From Streptomyces sp. NBC_00461 (GTDB lineage: Bacteria > Actinomycetota > Actinomycetes > Streptomycetales > Streptomycetaceae), in contig NZ_CP107902.1 in the NCBI RefSeq assembly GCF_036013935.1, forward strand, positions 1,576,001 through 1,640,000: a stretch of DNA of 64,000 nucleotides, read 5' to 3'. The notes under the pieces are model-generated. The model did no database searches. It saw nothing but the letters and a program-made list of their open reading frames with translations, and had not been told where the DNA came from. The translations under genes were made by a program, and so were the position numbers. Position 1 is the stretch's first letter, and the number at the start of each line of letters is the position of its first letter. Shown here in pieces: positions 1-7,883 of the stretch.

Positions 1-136
1 CCTCGCGAGGAGGGTGGACGGGACCCTTGGCCCGCTCCTCCTCGACGAACTCCGTCAGCTCCTTGAAGTAGGGCTGCTGCAGCTCGTCGCCCAGGACCCC
101 GCGCCAGGACTCGGGCAGCATGGCGGTGTCGGTCAC
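1..136 (-). CDS. ung: Uracil-DNA glycosylase, N-terminal fragment (cut by window edge)
   Basis: Only the first 45 codons are inside the window; the rest lies beyond base 1. The visible N-terminus (MTDTAMLPESWRGVLGDEL..., then ...YFKELTEFVEEER) is the typical actinomycete Ung head, before the catalytic GQDPYH motif, which is out of view. Family 1 UDG removes uracil from DNA in base-excision repair. The start is GTG at 136, preceded by an AGGAAG ribosome-binding site about 6 bases upstream. The assignment rests on recognising the N-terminal sequence only, so it is good but not proven by a catalytic motif. Confidence 0.8.
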   Translation of the reverse strand, partial: MTDTAMLPESWRGVLGDELQQPYFKELTEFVEEERAKGPVHPPRE

Positions 137-256
137 GTCAACTTCCTTACGGTGTGCGGTGAACGGTGGTGCTGGATGAGGTGTGGTCTCACGTCCAGGC
201 CTCAGAACCTACAGGCGGGCACTGACAATCGGCCCGGCCACCGCACAAACCCGGCG

Positions 257-1840
257 CTACCAGCTGGTCTTGCGGTACAGCTCCCCCATCAGCATGATCG
301 TCGACGGGTCCAGGGCCTGCTCCGCCCCGGAGATCTCGTCGCTCGCGGCCACGAACTGCTTGCCCTGCCACAGCGGCAGCAGCCGTGCGTCCTTCACGAG
401 GATCTGCTGGGCCTGCTCGAAGTCCGAGACCACGTCGGCCCGGTCGCTCTCGCTGCGGGAGCGGGGCAGCAGCACCCCGGTGATCTCGGGCGCCGGATAC
501 GGCGTGCCCAGCGCGTTCTGGTTGCCGACGAACGGCGCGATGAAGTTGTCGGGGTCGGGGAAGTCGGGAGACCAGCCACGCCCGAACACCGGGTACTCGC
601 CCTTCTGGTAACCCGTCACATACGTCTTCCAGGGACGGCTCTTGAGAGTGATCGTGAAGAGCCCGGAGTCTTCCAGCTGGCGCTTGATCTCCGCGAACTC
701 CAGCTTGGTGGAGGAGCCGTAGCGGTCGGTGGTGTACCAGAGGGTGAGCGGGACGCGCTGGGTGATGCCGGCGTCGGTGAGGATCTTGCGGGCCTTGGTG
801 GTGCTGGGGCTTCCGAAGTCGTCGAAGAAGTCGGTGGTGTGGCCGGTCAAGCCCTTCGGGACCATGGAGTACAGCGGCTCGACCGTGTCCCTGTAGACCT
901 TGTGCGCGATCGCGCCGCGGTCGACGACCTGGGCGACGGCCCTGCGGACCGCGGGCTTGTCGGCCCAGGGGTCCTTGGGGTTGAACACCAGGTAGTTGAT
1001 CTCGGTGCCGGAGCCCTCGATGATTTGGAGGTTCCCGCCGGCGTCGTGCTTCTGGAGGTCGACGATGTCGTCCGCGTTGATACCGCGGAAGGCGACATCG
1101 AGCTTCTTGTCCTTCAGCGCGGCGACCATGGTGGCGGAGTCCTGGAAGTAGCGGATGGTCACCGCGTCGTTCTTGCGCTCGGCGTATCCCTTGTAGCTGT
1201 CGTTCTTGACGAGTTCGGCCTTCTTGCCGTCTATGTACGCGTGGAGCGTGTACGGCCCGGAACCGTAGACCTTGTCGTCCTTGCGCAGGGAGCCGGCCGG
1301 GTACTCCTCGGGGTCGACGATCGACATGGCCGGTGTCGCGAGCACGAACGGGAAGGTCGCGTCGGGCTTGTTGAGATGGAAGACGATCTTCCGGTCGCCC
1401 AGCGCCTGCACCCGGTCGAGGCTGCCGAGCAGGCCTGCGGGCCCGCCGTTGACGTTGATCCGGCGGATCCGGTCGATGGAGTGCTTGACCGCTTTCGCGT
1501 CGAGCGCGTGCCCGTCGGAGAACTTCAGTCCCGAGCGCAGCTCACAGGTGTACACCGTGTTCGAGTTGTCCGAGAAGCGGCAGTTGTCCGCCGCGTCCGG
1601 CTGCGGGGTGGTTGCTCCGGAGGGGTAACTGAGCAGCGTCTGGTAAATGTTGCGGAACAGTTCCCAGGACTGGTCCCAGGAAGCGGCGGGATCCAGCGTG
1701 CTGGGCGCGCTGGTCGTCCCGACGACGATGGGGCCCTTGTCGCCGGAGGAGCCCGACGACAGGATGCCGCACCCGGCCACCAGCGACGATATGGACGCGA
1801 TGGCCGCCACTTGCCGCAGGCCTCGGTTCCGGTTGAACAC
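257..1840 (-). CDS. ABC transporter substrate-binding lipoprotein, family 5 (peptide/dipeptide type)
   Basis: A 527-residue secreted solute-binding protein of the SBP_bac_5 (DppA/OppA) family. The start is taken as GTG at 1840 because it has a GAGGAG site 7 bases upstream and gives a clean lipoprotein signal: basic head, hydrophobic stretch and lipobox LVAGC with the lipidated Cys at residue 24; an in-frame start at 1924 would add a non-signal tail. The family pattern is visible: VGTTSAPSTLDPAASWD near the mature N-terminus, then a FSDGHALDAKAVKHSIDRI segment typical of the lobe-I domain. The protein would sit on the outer face of the membrane and deliver peptides or similar ligands to a permease, but no permease or ATPase gene lies beside it, so it is an orphan binding protein here. 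The ligand is unknown. Confidence 0.9.
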   Translation of the reverse strand: MFNRNRGLRQVAAIASISSLVAGCGILSSGSSGDKGPIVVGTTSAPSTLDPAASWDQSWELFRNIYQTLLSYPSGATTPQPDAADNCRFSDNSNTVYTCELRSGLKFSDGHALDAKAVKHSIDRIRRINVNGGPAGLLGSLDRVQALGDRKIVFHLNKPDATFPFVLATPAMSIVDPEEYPAGSLRKDDKVYGSGPYTLHAYIDGKKAELVKNDSYKGYAERKNDAVTIRYFQDSATMVAALKDKKLDVAFRGINADDIVDLQKHDAGGNLQIIEGSGTEINYLVFNPKDPWADKPAVRRAVAQVVDRGAIAHKVYRDTVEPLYSMVPKGLTGHTTDFFDDFGSPSTTKARKILTDAGITQRVPLTLWYTTDRYGSSTKLEFAEIKRQLEDSGLFTITLKSRPWKTYVTGYQKGEYPVFGRGWSPDFPDPDNFIAPFVGNQNALGTPYPAPEITGVLLPRSRSESDRADVVSDFEQAQQILVKDARLLPLWQGKQFVAASDEISGAEQALDPSTIMLMGELYRKTSW

Positions 1841-1939
1841 GCGCTCGCTCCTCGATCTGCCGCACCAGGGTCGGCAGACCATACCGCAGTGCCGCAAGGG
1901 TTGAGCCGGGTTGTTACAGGGCACTTGATCAGCTTGTTT

Positions 1940-1955
1940 ATGACGACGTTGTCAT
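1940..1955. promoter_or_regulatory. 16-bp inverted repeat upstream of the binding-protein gene
   Basis: ATGACGACGTTGTCAT reads almost the same on both strands (arms ATGAC/GTCAT plus ACGT core, one mismatched pair). It lies about 100 bases upstream of the GTG at 1840 in the 209-base gap to the SDR operon. It looks like an operator for a dimeric regulator; the regulator is unknown. Confidence 0.4.
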
Positions 1956-1980
1956 CCAGCCGCGCCCGTCCCGCGACGAC

Positions 1981-2015
1981 AAGGGCGCCGTTTCCGTCAA
2001 GGAAACGGCGCCCTT
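1981..2015 (-). terminator. Hairpin terminator after the SDR gene pair
   Basis: A perfect 15-bp stem (AAGGGCGCCGTTTCC / GGAAACGGCGCCCTT) closes a 5-base loop. It lies 35 bases past the stop of the minus-strand SDR gene at 2050. There is no strong T-run, as is common in streptomycetes. Confidence 0.8.
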
Positions 2016-2049
2016 GGGTGCCCGATCGTTACGTTCGCAACGGGTCGCG

Positions 2050-2811
2050 TCAGGAGACGCCGGCGTTCAGGAAGATGCCGCCGTCGACGACGATCGTCTG
2101 GCCGGTGACCCAGGCGGACTGCTCGGAGGTGAGGAACGCGGCGGCGCCACCGATGTCGGAGGGCACGCCGAGCCGGGCCAGCGGGTAGGCGGCGGCGGCC
2201 TCCTCCTCCCGGCCCTCGTAGAGAGCCTTGGCGAACTGGGTCTTCACCACGGCCGGGGCGATCGCGTTGACCCGCACCTTGGGCGCGAACTCGTGCGCGA
2301 GCTGCTGGGTCAGGTTGATCAGCGCGGCCTTGCTGACGCCGTAGGCGGCGATGAAGGGCGAGGGCGCGAGACCCGCGACGGACGCGATGTTCACGATCGT
2401 CCCGCCGTTGTCCTTCTGCCAGGCGTGCCAGGTCTTCTGGGCGAAGCCGAGCGCGGAGATCACGTTGGTCTCGAAGACCTTGCGCGCGACGTCCAGGTCG
2501 AGGTCGGCGATCGGGCCGAACACCGGGTTCGTACCGGCGTTGTTGACCAGGTGGTCGACGCGGCCGAAGGCCTCCATCGTGCGCTCGACGACCTCGGCCT
2601 GATGGCCCAGGTCGTGCGCCTTGCCGGCCACACCGATGACGCGCTCGGCGCCGAGCTTCTCGACGGCCTCCTTGAGGGCGTCCTCGTTGCGGCCGGTGAT
2701 GGTCACACGGTCGCCGCGGGCGATCAGCGCCTCGGCGACGCCGTAGCCGATGCCGCGGCTGGCGCCCGTGACGATGGCGACCTTGCCGGAGAGTTCGGGC
2801 AGTTCAGTCAT
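2050..2811 (-). CDS. SDR family NAD(P)-dependent oxidoreductase
   Basis: A 253-residue classical short-chain dehydrogenase/reductase. The cofactor motif TGASRGIG is at residues 15-22, NNAG at 90-93, and the catalytic Ser/Tyr/Lys set is visible as NIAS (S144) and YGVSK (Y157, K161). Start ATG at 2811 has a GGAG site about 9 bases upstream and lies 14 bases after the stop of the next SDR gene, so the two form an operon. The C-terminal end (VTGQTIVVDGG) is typical of the family. Closest in style to 3-oxoacyl reductase-like SDRs; the substrate cannot be told from sequence. Confidence 0.92.
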   Translation of the reverse strand: MTELPELSGKVAIVTGASRGIGYGVAEALIARGDRVTITGRNEDALKEAVEKLGAERVIGVAGKAHDLGHQAEVVERTMEAFGRVDHLVNNAGTNPVFGPIADLDLDVARKVFETNVISALGFAQKTWHAWQKDNGGTIVNIASVAGLAPSPFIAAYGVSKAALINLTQQLAHEFAPKVRVNAIAPAVVKTQFAKALYEGREEEAAAAYPLARLGVPSDIGGAAAFLTSEQSAWVTGQTIVVDGGIFLNAGVS

Positions 2812-2825
2812 GGGGTCGTGTTCTC

Positions 2826-3587
2826 CTAGTCGAGCGGTCCGCCGGCGACGTACAGGACCTGGCCGGAGACGAATCCGGCCGCCTCGCCCGCGAAGAAGGC
2901 GATGGCGTTGGCGATGTCGTCCGGCTCGCCGACCCGCGCCACGGGGATCTGGGTGGCGGCCGCGGCCTTGAAGTCCTCGAAGCCCATGCCGACGCGGTCG
3001 GCGGTGGCCTTCGTCATCTCGGTGGCGATGAACCCGGGGGCCACGGCGTTGGCGGTGATGCCGAACTTGCCGAGCTCCTTGGCAAGGGTCTTGGTGAAGC
3101 CCTGCAGACCGGCCTTGGCGGCCGAGTAGTTGACCTGGCCGCGGTTGCCGAGCGCCGAGGACGAGGACAGGTTGACGATACGGCCGAAGCCGGCGTCGAC
3201 CATGTGCTTCTGAACGGCCTTGCACATCAGGAACGCGCCGCGCAGGTGCACGTTCATGACGGTGTCCCAGTCGGAGACGTTCATCTTGAACAGCAGGTTG
3301 TCGCGCAGCACGCCCGCGTTGTTGACGAGGATGGTCGGCGCGCCCAGTTCCTCGGCGACGCGCGCGACGGCGGCCTCGACCTGCGCCTCGTCGGAGACGT
3401 CGGCACCGACCGCGAGGGCCTTGCCGCCGGCCGCGGTGATCTTCTCCACGGTGTCCTTGCAGGCGGCCTCGTCGAGGTCGATCACGGCGACCGCGTGGCC
3501 CTCCGCGGCCAGTCGTACGGCGGTGGCGGCACCGATGCCGCGCGCCCCTCCGGTGACCACGGCGACCCGCTGCTCAGTGGTGGACAT
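2826..3587 (-). CDS. fabG: 3-oxoacyl-ACP reductase-like SDR (FabG family)
   Basis: A 253-residue FabG-type SDR. TGGARGIG at residues 12-19 binds NAD(P)H, NNAG is at 89-92, and the catalytic residues appear as S142 region and YSAAK (Y154, K158). The segment RDNLLFKMNVSDWDTVMNVHL and the FVSGQVLYVAGG tail are characteristic of beta-ketoacyl reductases. It is the first gene of a two-gene SDR operon, with the second SDR starting 14 bases downstream. True FabG reduces 3-ketoacyl-ACP in fatty-acid synthesis, but many such paralogues act on other 3-ketoacyl thioesters or alcohols, and this locus has no other fatty-acid gene, so the symbol describes family rather than proven role. Confidence 0.85.
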   Translation of the reverse strand: MSTTEQRVAVVTGGARGIGAATAVRLAAEGHAVAVIDLDEAACKDTVEKITAAGGKALAVGADVSDEAQVEAAVARVAEELGAPTILVNNAGVLRDNLLFKMNVSDWDTVMNVHLRGAFLMCKAVQKHMVDAGFGRIVNLSSSSALGNRGQVNYSAAKAGLQGFTKTLAKELGKFGITANAVAPGFIATEMTKATADRVGMGFEDFKAAAATQIPVARVGEPDDIANAIAFFAGEAAGFVSGQVLYVAGGPLD

Positions 3588-3761
3588 GTCTGCTTCTCCT
3601 CGCCCTCGAGAAAGTAGGCCCGCTCGAAAGTACGGCGGCTGGAAAGTACGTCGACCCGACTCTACGCCCGCTGGGTGAGCGACCGCTTAGTACCTTCGGC
3701 AGACGTGACGCTAGAAGGCCTGGCACTCGGTGTCAACGGCGCGCGGCGCCGGTGTGATCCA

Positions 3762-4211
3762 TTACCTCACCAGCAGGTCGAGCAGGCGCTCCGTTTCGGC
3801 CGCCGGATCGGCGGTGAGCCCAGTGTGCACCGGACCGGGCTGGACGACCGTGGAGCGCGGCGCGATCAGCCAGCGGAAGCGGCGTCCGGCGTCGTCGCCC
3901 GCGGCCTGTCCCGCCGCGTCCCCGCCGCCGCACACGCCCTCGACGGCGTCGAGGGCGGCCCGGATGCCGGCCACGTCCGCGCCCGGGTCGAGGGCCAGCA
4001 GCCGCGCCTCTTCCAGGTGGGTACGGGCGCCGACGTAGGCCTGGGCGCGGCAGTACAGGAGCACCCCGGCGTTGATGCACTCGCCGCGCTCGACGCGGGG
4101 CACGACCCGCAGCAGGGCGTACTCGAAGACATCCCGGTCGTTGGCCTCGCTGCCCCTGATGATGTGGCGCTCGACCACATGTCCGGCCATGTGGATGTGG
4201 CGCTCGCTCAC
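3762..4211 (-). CDS. DUF3037 domain protein
   Basis: A 149-residue protein with the DUF3037 pattern near its start (DVFEYALLRVVPRVERGECINAGVLLY split over residues about 27-53). The GTG start at 4211 overlaps the TGA of the upstream HipA-like gene by four bases (GTGA), so the two are translationally coupled. DUF3037 has no known biochemical role; its repeated pairing with HipA-like kinases suggests it is a partner or substrate of the kinase. No signal peptide or membrane segment is visible. Confidence 0.85.
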   Translation of the reverse strand: MSERHIHMAGHVVERHIIRGSEANDRDVFEYALLRVVPRVERGECINAGVLLYCRAQAYVGARTHLEEARLLALDPGADVAGIRAALDAVEGVCGGGDAAGQAAGDDAGRRFRWLIAPRSTVVQPGPVHTGLTADPAAETERLLDLLVR

Positions 4212-4972
4212 TTGCTCTCCTCGATTCCGGTGACGCGCTCGTGGACGGCGGCGGCCCGCGCGAGCAAGGGGCGCGCATACGCCCGTCTGAGGTCGTCCGG
4301 TGAGTCGAAGCCGGGTTCGTCGGCCAGCCAGACGTCCGGGATCTCGGCGGTGACCTCGGCCAGCAGGTCCTCGGTGACGCGGGGTGCCAGGTCGGCGGCG
4401 GCGCCCGCGAGATCGGGGGCGAAGCGGGCGAGGGTGTGGTCCGAAGCGTCGTAGGGGCGGGCCGCGGAGGCCTGTGCGCCGGGCCAGTTGTGGTGCCAGA
4501 TCATCGTGGCGCCGTGGTCGATGAGCCACACCTCGCCGTGGTGCATCAGAAGGTTGGGGTTGCGCCAGGAGCGGTCGACGTTGTTCACCAGCGCGTCGAA
4601 CCAGACGATCCGCCCGGCCTCCTCGGGGCTCACGCGGAAGGCGAGCGGGTCGAAGCCGAGGGCACCGGAGAGGAAGTCCATGCCGAGATTGGTGCCGCCG
4701 CTGGATCTCAGCAGCTCCTGCACCTGCTGGTCGGGCTCGCCGAGCCCCAGCACCGCGTCGAGGCGGATCGTCACGAGCCGCGGCACCCGGAGGCCGAGCC
4801 GACGGGCGAGTTCACCGCAGACGACCTCGGCGACCAGTGTCTTGCGGCCCTGTCCGGCGCCGGTGAACTTCATGACGTACGTCCCGAAGTCGTCGGCCTC
4901 GACGAGTCCCGGCAGCGATCCGCCCTCCCGCAGGGGCGTGATGTAGCGGGTCGCGATCACTTCCTTGAGCAT
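4208..4972 (-). CDS. HipA-like kinase
   Basis: A 254-residue protein of the HipA kinase fold, much shorter than classical HipA (about 440). Visible elements are the nucleotide-binding Lys in YVMKF (K35), the catalytic-loop-like NNVDRSWRNPN (D133, N138) and a metal-binding LIDHG (D152) in place of DFG. It lacks the N-terminal domain that contacts HipB, and no HipB-type HTH gene is adjacent. Instead it is followed by a DUF3037 gene with a 4-base overlap. HipA proteins phosphorylate protein targets such as GltX; whether this one does is unknown. Start ATG at 4972. Confidence 0.85.
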   Translation of the reverse strand: MLKEVIATRYITPLREGGSLPGLVEADDFGTYVMKFTGAGQGRKTLVAEVVCGELARRLGLRVPRLVTIRLDAVLGLGEPDQQVQELLRSSGGTNLGMDFLSGALGFDPLAFRVSPEEAGRIVWFDALVNNVDRSWRNPNLLMHHGEVWLIDHGATMIWHHNWPGAQASAARPYDASDHTLARFAPDLAGAAADLAPRVTEDLLAEVTAEIPDVWLADEPGFDSPDDLRRAYARPLLARAAAVHERVTGIEESK

Positions 4973-5159
4973 CGCCCCAGGCTACTGGGGCGGCGGCGGG
5001 CCCCGGGCGCGCGGGGCGCCGAGATCGACAGCAAAGCGACAGCGCGGTTTTACCCACCTCCGAGCGCGATGGGGTCAAGCTCTCGACTGCGTCTGAACAA
5101 CCGGTGCACGCAGCCCGTACCCCCTCACAGATGAATCTTGATTGGAAGGGAACGTCAGC

Positions 5160-5648
5160 ATGAGCCGCGAATCACTTCCCCCCGTTGCGGGCCCCGCCCG
5201 CCGTACCGTCATCGCGGCGGTGGGCGCGGCGGGACTCGCCGTCGCGCTGACCGCATGCGGATCGGACGACGGCTCCTCCGACTCCTCGAACACACAGGCC
5301 GGCGCCAAGGCGAGCGGCGGCGAATCCGGCGCGGGCGGCAATGCCTCGTCCGGCTCCGGCGGCACCGCCCTCGCCAAGACCTCCGACATACCGGAGGGCG
5401 GCGGCAAGGTCTTCAGCGAACATCAGGTGGTGGTCTCGCAGCCGAAGGCGGGCGAGTTCAAGGCCTTCACGACCATCTGCACCCACCGGCAGTGCCCGAT
5501 GACGGACCTCCAGGACGACATCCTGGTCTGTGCCTGCCACGGCAGCCGCTTCTCCGTCACCGACGGCAGTGTGAAGCACGGCCCCGCCCTCGAACCGCTG
5601 GGCGCCAAGAAGATCACCGTGGACGGGGACTCGATCACGCTCGCCTGA
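5160..5648 (+). CDS. Rieske [2Fe-2S] lipoprotein with Tat signal
   Basis: A 162-residue exported iron-sulfur protein. The N-terminus carries a twin-arginine pair (R14-R15 in ARRTVIAA) and a lipobox LTAC with Cys33, so it is probably folded in the cytoplasm, exported by Tat and anchored by lipid. A Ser/Gly-rich linker (about 34-70) leads to the Rieske domain: box 1 CTH (C107, H109) and box 2 CACHGS (C124, H127). Start ATG at 5160 is chosen over an in-frame TTG at 5142 because GGAAGGG sits 9 bases before it. The gene converges with and overlaps the isochorismatase-fold gene by 14 bases. Its electron partner is not evident here. Confidence 0.9.
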   Translation: MSRESLPPVAGPARRTVIAAVGAAGLAVALTACGSDDGSSDSSNTQAGAKASGGESGAGGNASSGSGGTALAKTSDIPEGGGKVFSEHQVVVSQPKAGEFKAFTTICTHRQCPMTDLQDDILVCACHGSRFSVTDGSVKHGPALEPLGAKKITVDGDSITLA

Positions 5649-6285
5649 TCCGGCGCCGCCGGCTGAGGCAGGCCAGCACCTCGTCCGTGGTCGCGACCGT
5701 GGCGACCAGCGCGAGGGTGTGGCGGATCATCGCGGATGTGTAGTCGGAGGGCACTCCCGCGACGGCGTCGGACGGCACTACGACGGTGTAGCCGCGGTTC
5801 ACGGCGTCGAAGACGGCGTTCGGGATCGCCACGTTGGCCGAGACACCGGTCACGACCAGCGTGCGGCAACCCAGGTTGCGCAGCAGGGCGTCGACGTCGG
5901 TGCCCTGGATCGGGGACAGTCCGTGCAGTCGTCGTACGACGAAGTCCTCTTCGGCGACCTCGATGGGGGCGGCGACGCGCACCGCCGTGGTGCCGGACAG
6001 CTGCTGGACGGGCAGCCGTCCGGCGGCGCGGAAGAGGCGGGCGTTGCGGTTCGCGCCGCGGCCGTCCGGGCGGCGCTCGGCGATCGCGTGGACGACCTGG
6101 ATGCCGTTCTCGTGCGCGGCCGCCACCAGCCGGGCGACGTTGAGGAGGGCTCCCGACGAGCGTGCCTCCCGGGCCAGTTCGGGCAACGCGCTGTCCGGGC
6201 CGACCACCCCCTGCTGGCACTCGACCGTCAGCAGCACGGTGGCCGCCGGGTCGAGGAGTTCGCTGAGCTGTTCGTACGACGGCAC
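5635..6285 (-). CDS. Isochorismatase-fold (cysteine hydrolase family) protein lacking the catalytic triad
   Basis: A 216-residue protein with the alpha/beta fold of the isochorismatase/nicotinamidase superfamily: hydrophobic strand LLTVECQ near residue 20, a central VVRR segment (117-119) and a GVSANVAIPNAVFDA helix start near 148. The usual triad Asp-Lys-Cys reads Glu22, Arg118/119 and Ala153 at the matching places, so normal amidase chemistry through a cysteine is not possible. It may be a true isochorismatase-like variant (those also lack the Cys) or a pseudoenzyme; with Asp also changed the second is favoured. Convergent with the Rieske gene. Confidence 0.8.
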   Translation of the reverse strand: MPSYEQLSELLDPAATVLLTVECQQGVVGPDSALPELAREARSSGALLNVARLVAAAHENGIQVVHAIAERRPDGRGANRNARLFRAAGRLPVQQLSGTTAVRVAAPIEVAEEDFVVRRLHGLSPIQGTDVDALLRNLGCRTLVVTGVSANVAIPNAVFDAVNRGYTVVVPSDAVAGVPSDYTSAMIRHTLALVATVATTDEVLACLSRRRRIRRA

Positions 6286-6428
6286 GGTTCCCCCTCGTGG
6301 GCGGCGGTCCGGAGCGCGCGAGCGTAACGGCCATTGCGTACGGACGGAAGACGTCCCATCCTTTTCTGACGTGATGTCAGAGGATCACTGGAGTTCCTCT
6401 GGCACGACGTGAGAGAAGAGGGGGCCGC

Positions 6429-6896
6429 ATGACCGTCACTCAGCGCCGGGGCCGGAAGATCATGATGACGCCGGGCGAGCTGGACGAGTTCCTCGCCACC
6501 CAGCGCACCTGCCGGGTCGCCACCGTCTCGGCGGGCGGTGCTCCGCACGTGAGCACGCTGTGGTTCGCCTGGGACGGCACATCGATGTGGCTGTACTCCG
6601 TCGTGCGCAGCAAGCGCTGGACCGACCTGCGACGCGATCCCCGGGTCGCGGTCGTGGTCGACACCGGCGAGGAGTACGACGAGCTGCGCGGCGTGGAGCT
6701 GTCCGGATCGGTGGAGTTCGTCGGCGAGTTCCCCCGCACCGGGGAGCTGTGTGCCGAACTCGACGTCCCGGAGACGCTGTTCGCCCGGAAGAACTTCAAC
6801 CTGGAGGAGATGCCGCACGACGGCCGGCACGCCTGGGTGCGGCTGACCCCGGAGAAGATCGTGTCCTGGGACTTCAGCAAGCTGGGTCCGGCGTAG
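6429..6896 (+). CDS. Pyridoxamine 5'-phosphate oxidase family (PPOX/FDOR) protein
   Basis: A 155-residue split-barrel flavin/deazaflavin-binding protein. The family pattern ATVSAGGAPHVSTLWFAW (about residues 33-50) and KRWTDLRRDPRVAVVVD (about 68-84) is clear. These proteins bind FMN or F420 and are often reductases of unknown substrate; in actinomycetes F420-dependent members are common. Start ATG at 6429 follows a GAGGGGG site. It converges on the LysR gene with a 10-base gap. Confidence 0.88.
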   Translation: MTVTQRRGRKIMMTPGELDEFLATQRTCRVATVSAGGAPHVSTLWFAWDGTSMWLYSVVRSKRWTDLRRDPRVAVVVDTGEEYDELRGVELSGSVEFVGEFPRTGELCAELDVPETLFARKNFNLEEMPHDGRHAWVRLTPEKIVSWDFSKLGPA

Positions 6897-6906
6897 GCCC
6901 GCCCGG

Positions 6907-7809
6907 TCAGCCGACCTGCAGCGCCGCTTCCTGCAACGCCTCCGCCGCCGCCCGGATCGACGGGCGGCGGTCGGCGTCCGCGCGCCAGACGGCGTAGATC
7001 TGCCGCCGCACCGACTGGCGCACGGGCACGGCCCGCACGCCCTCCGGGAGCGGACCGCGCCCCAGCCTCGGCGCCACGCACACCCCGAGGCCCGCGCCGA
7101 CCAGGGCGAGCTGAGTGGGGTGCTCCTCGGCGCGGTGGGCGACGCGCGGCTCGATGCCCTTGGAGCGCAGCGTGTGGATCAGCCACTCATGGCAGAACTC
7201 GCTCTCGCCCCAGGTGATCCAGTCGTCCTCGGCGAAGTCCTCCAGGTCCACCTCGGCCCGTTCCGCGTACGGGTGGTCCGAGGGCATCGCCACGTCGGCG
7301 GTGTCGTCGAGGATGACGGCCTTGGCGAGCCCGTCGGGCACCGGCAGCGGCCGGTTGTACCAGTCGAGGACGACGGCCAGGTCCAGATCACCGCGCATGA
7401 CGGCGAGCACGGCGGGCTCGGGCTCCATCTCCCGCGAGGTGACGCGCAGACCCGGATGCACCGAGCGCAGCCGGGACAGCGCGGCCGGGAACAGACCGCG
7501 CGCCGCGGTCGGGAACGCGGCAAGCCGCAACTCCCCCACCACTTCGCCGCGGTGCGCCTCCAGGTCGGACTGGGCGAGCTCGACCTGCGACAGGATGCGT
7601 GCCGCGTGCTCGGCGAGCAGTCTGCCCGCGTCCGTGAGCCGCACCCCGCGTCCGTTCTTCGCGAGGAGCTGCTGGCCGACCTCGCGCTCCAGCTTGGACA
7701 TCTGCTGGGAGACCGCCGACGTCGTGACGTGCAGCCCCTCGGCGGCACCGCTGACGGAGCCGTGCCGGGCGAGGGCGTCGAGGGTGCGCAGACGCTCCAG
7801 ATTCAACAT
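6907..7809 (-). CDS. LysR family transcriptional regulator
   Basis: A 300-residue LysR-type regulator. The winged HTH is at the N-terminus (about residues 3-60, with HVTTSAVSQQMSKLEREVG), followed by a periplasmic-binding-protein-like effector domain from about residue 90. It is transcribed away from a DMT exporter gene, with 74 bases between the two starts containing two copies of a palindromic motif, which suggests that it regulates itself and the exporter in response to an exported or toxic metabolite. Confidence 0.93.
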   Translation of the reverse strand: MLNLERLRTLDALARHGSVSGAAEGLHVTTSAVSQQMSKLEREVGQQLLAKNGRGVRLTDAGRLLAEHAARILSQVELAQSDLEAHRGEVVGELRLAAFPTAARGLFPAALSRLRSVHPGLRVTSREMEPEPAVLAVMRGDLDLAVVLDWYNRPLPVPDGLAKAVILDDTADVAMPSDHPYAERAEVDLEDFAEDDWITWGESEFCHEWLIHTLRSKGIEPRVAHRAEEHPTQLALVGAGLGVCVAPRLGRGPLPEGVRAVPVRQSVRRQIYAVWRADADRRPSIRAAAEALQEAALQVG

Positions 7810-7818
7810 GTAAGCAAT

Positions 7819-7864
7819 GCTACGACATAGTCGATGCGAAAACTCGATTGTGCTACGACGTAGC
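7819..7864. promoter_or_regulatory. Paired palindromes, probable LysR operator
   Basis: GCTACGACATAG (7819-7830) and GCTACGACGTAGC (7852-7864) are two copies of one motif, 33 bases apart (about three helical turns). The second copy is a perfect 13-base palindrome with a one-base centre. Two sites on one face of the helix between divergent genes is the usual layout of a LysR regulatory and activation site pair. Confidence 0.6.
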
Positions 7865-7883
7865 CTGGAGCATCGTTACGACC

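Noticed and set aside
14..2188. Very long plus-strand open frame across the binding-protein gene
   Set aside because: It lies opposite a gene with signal peptide, lipobox and family sequence, and its own translation is a Val/Gly/Asp/Arg-rich shadow of high-GC DNA.
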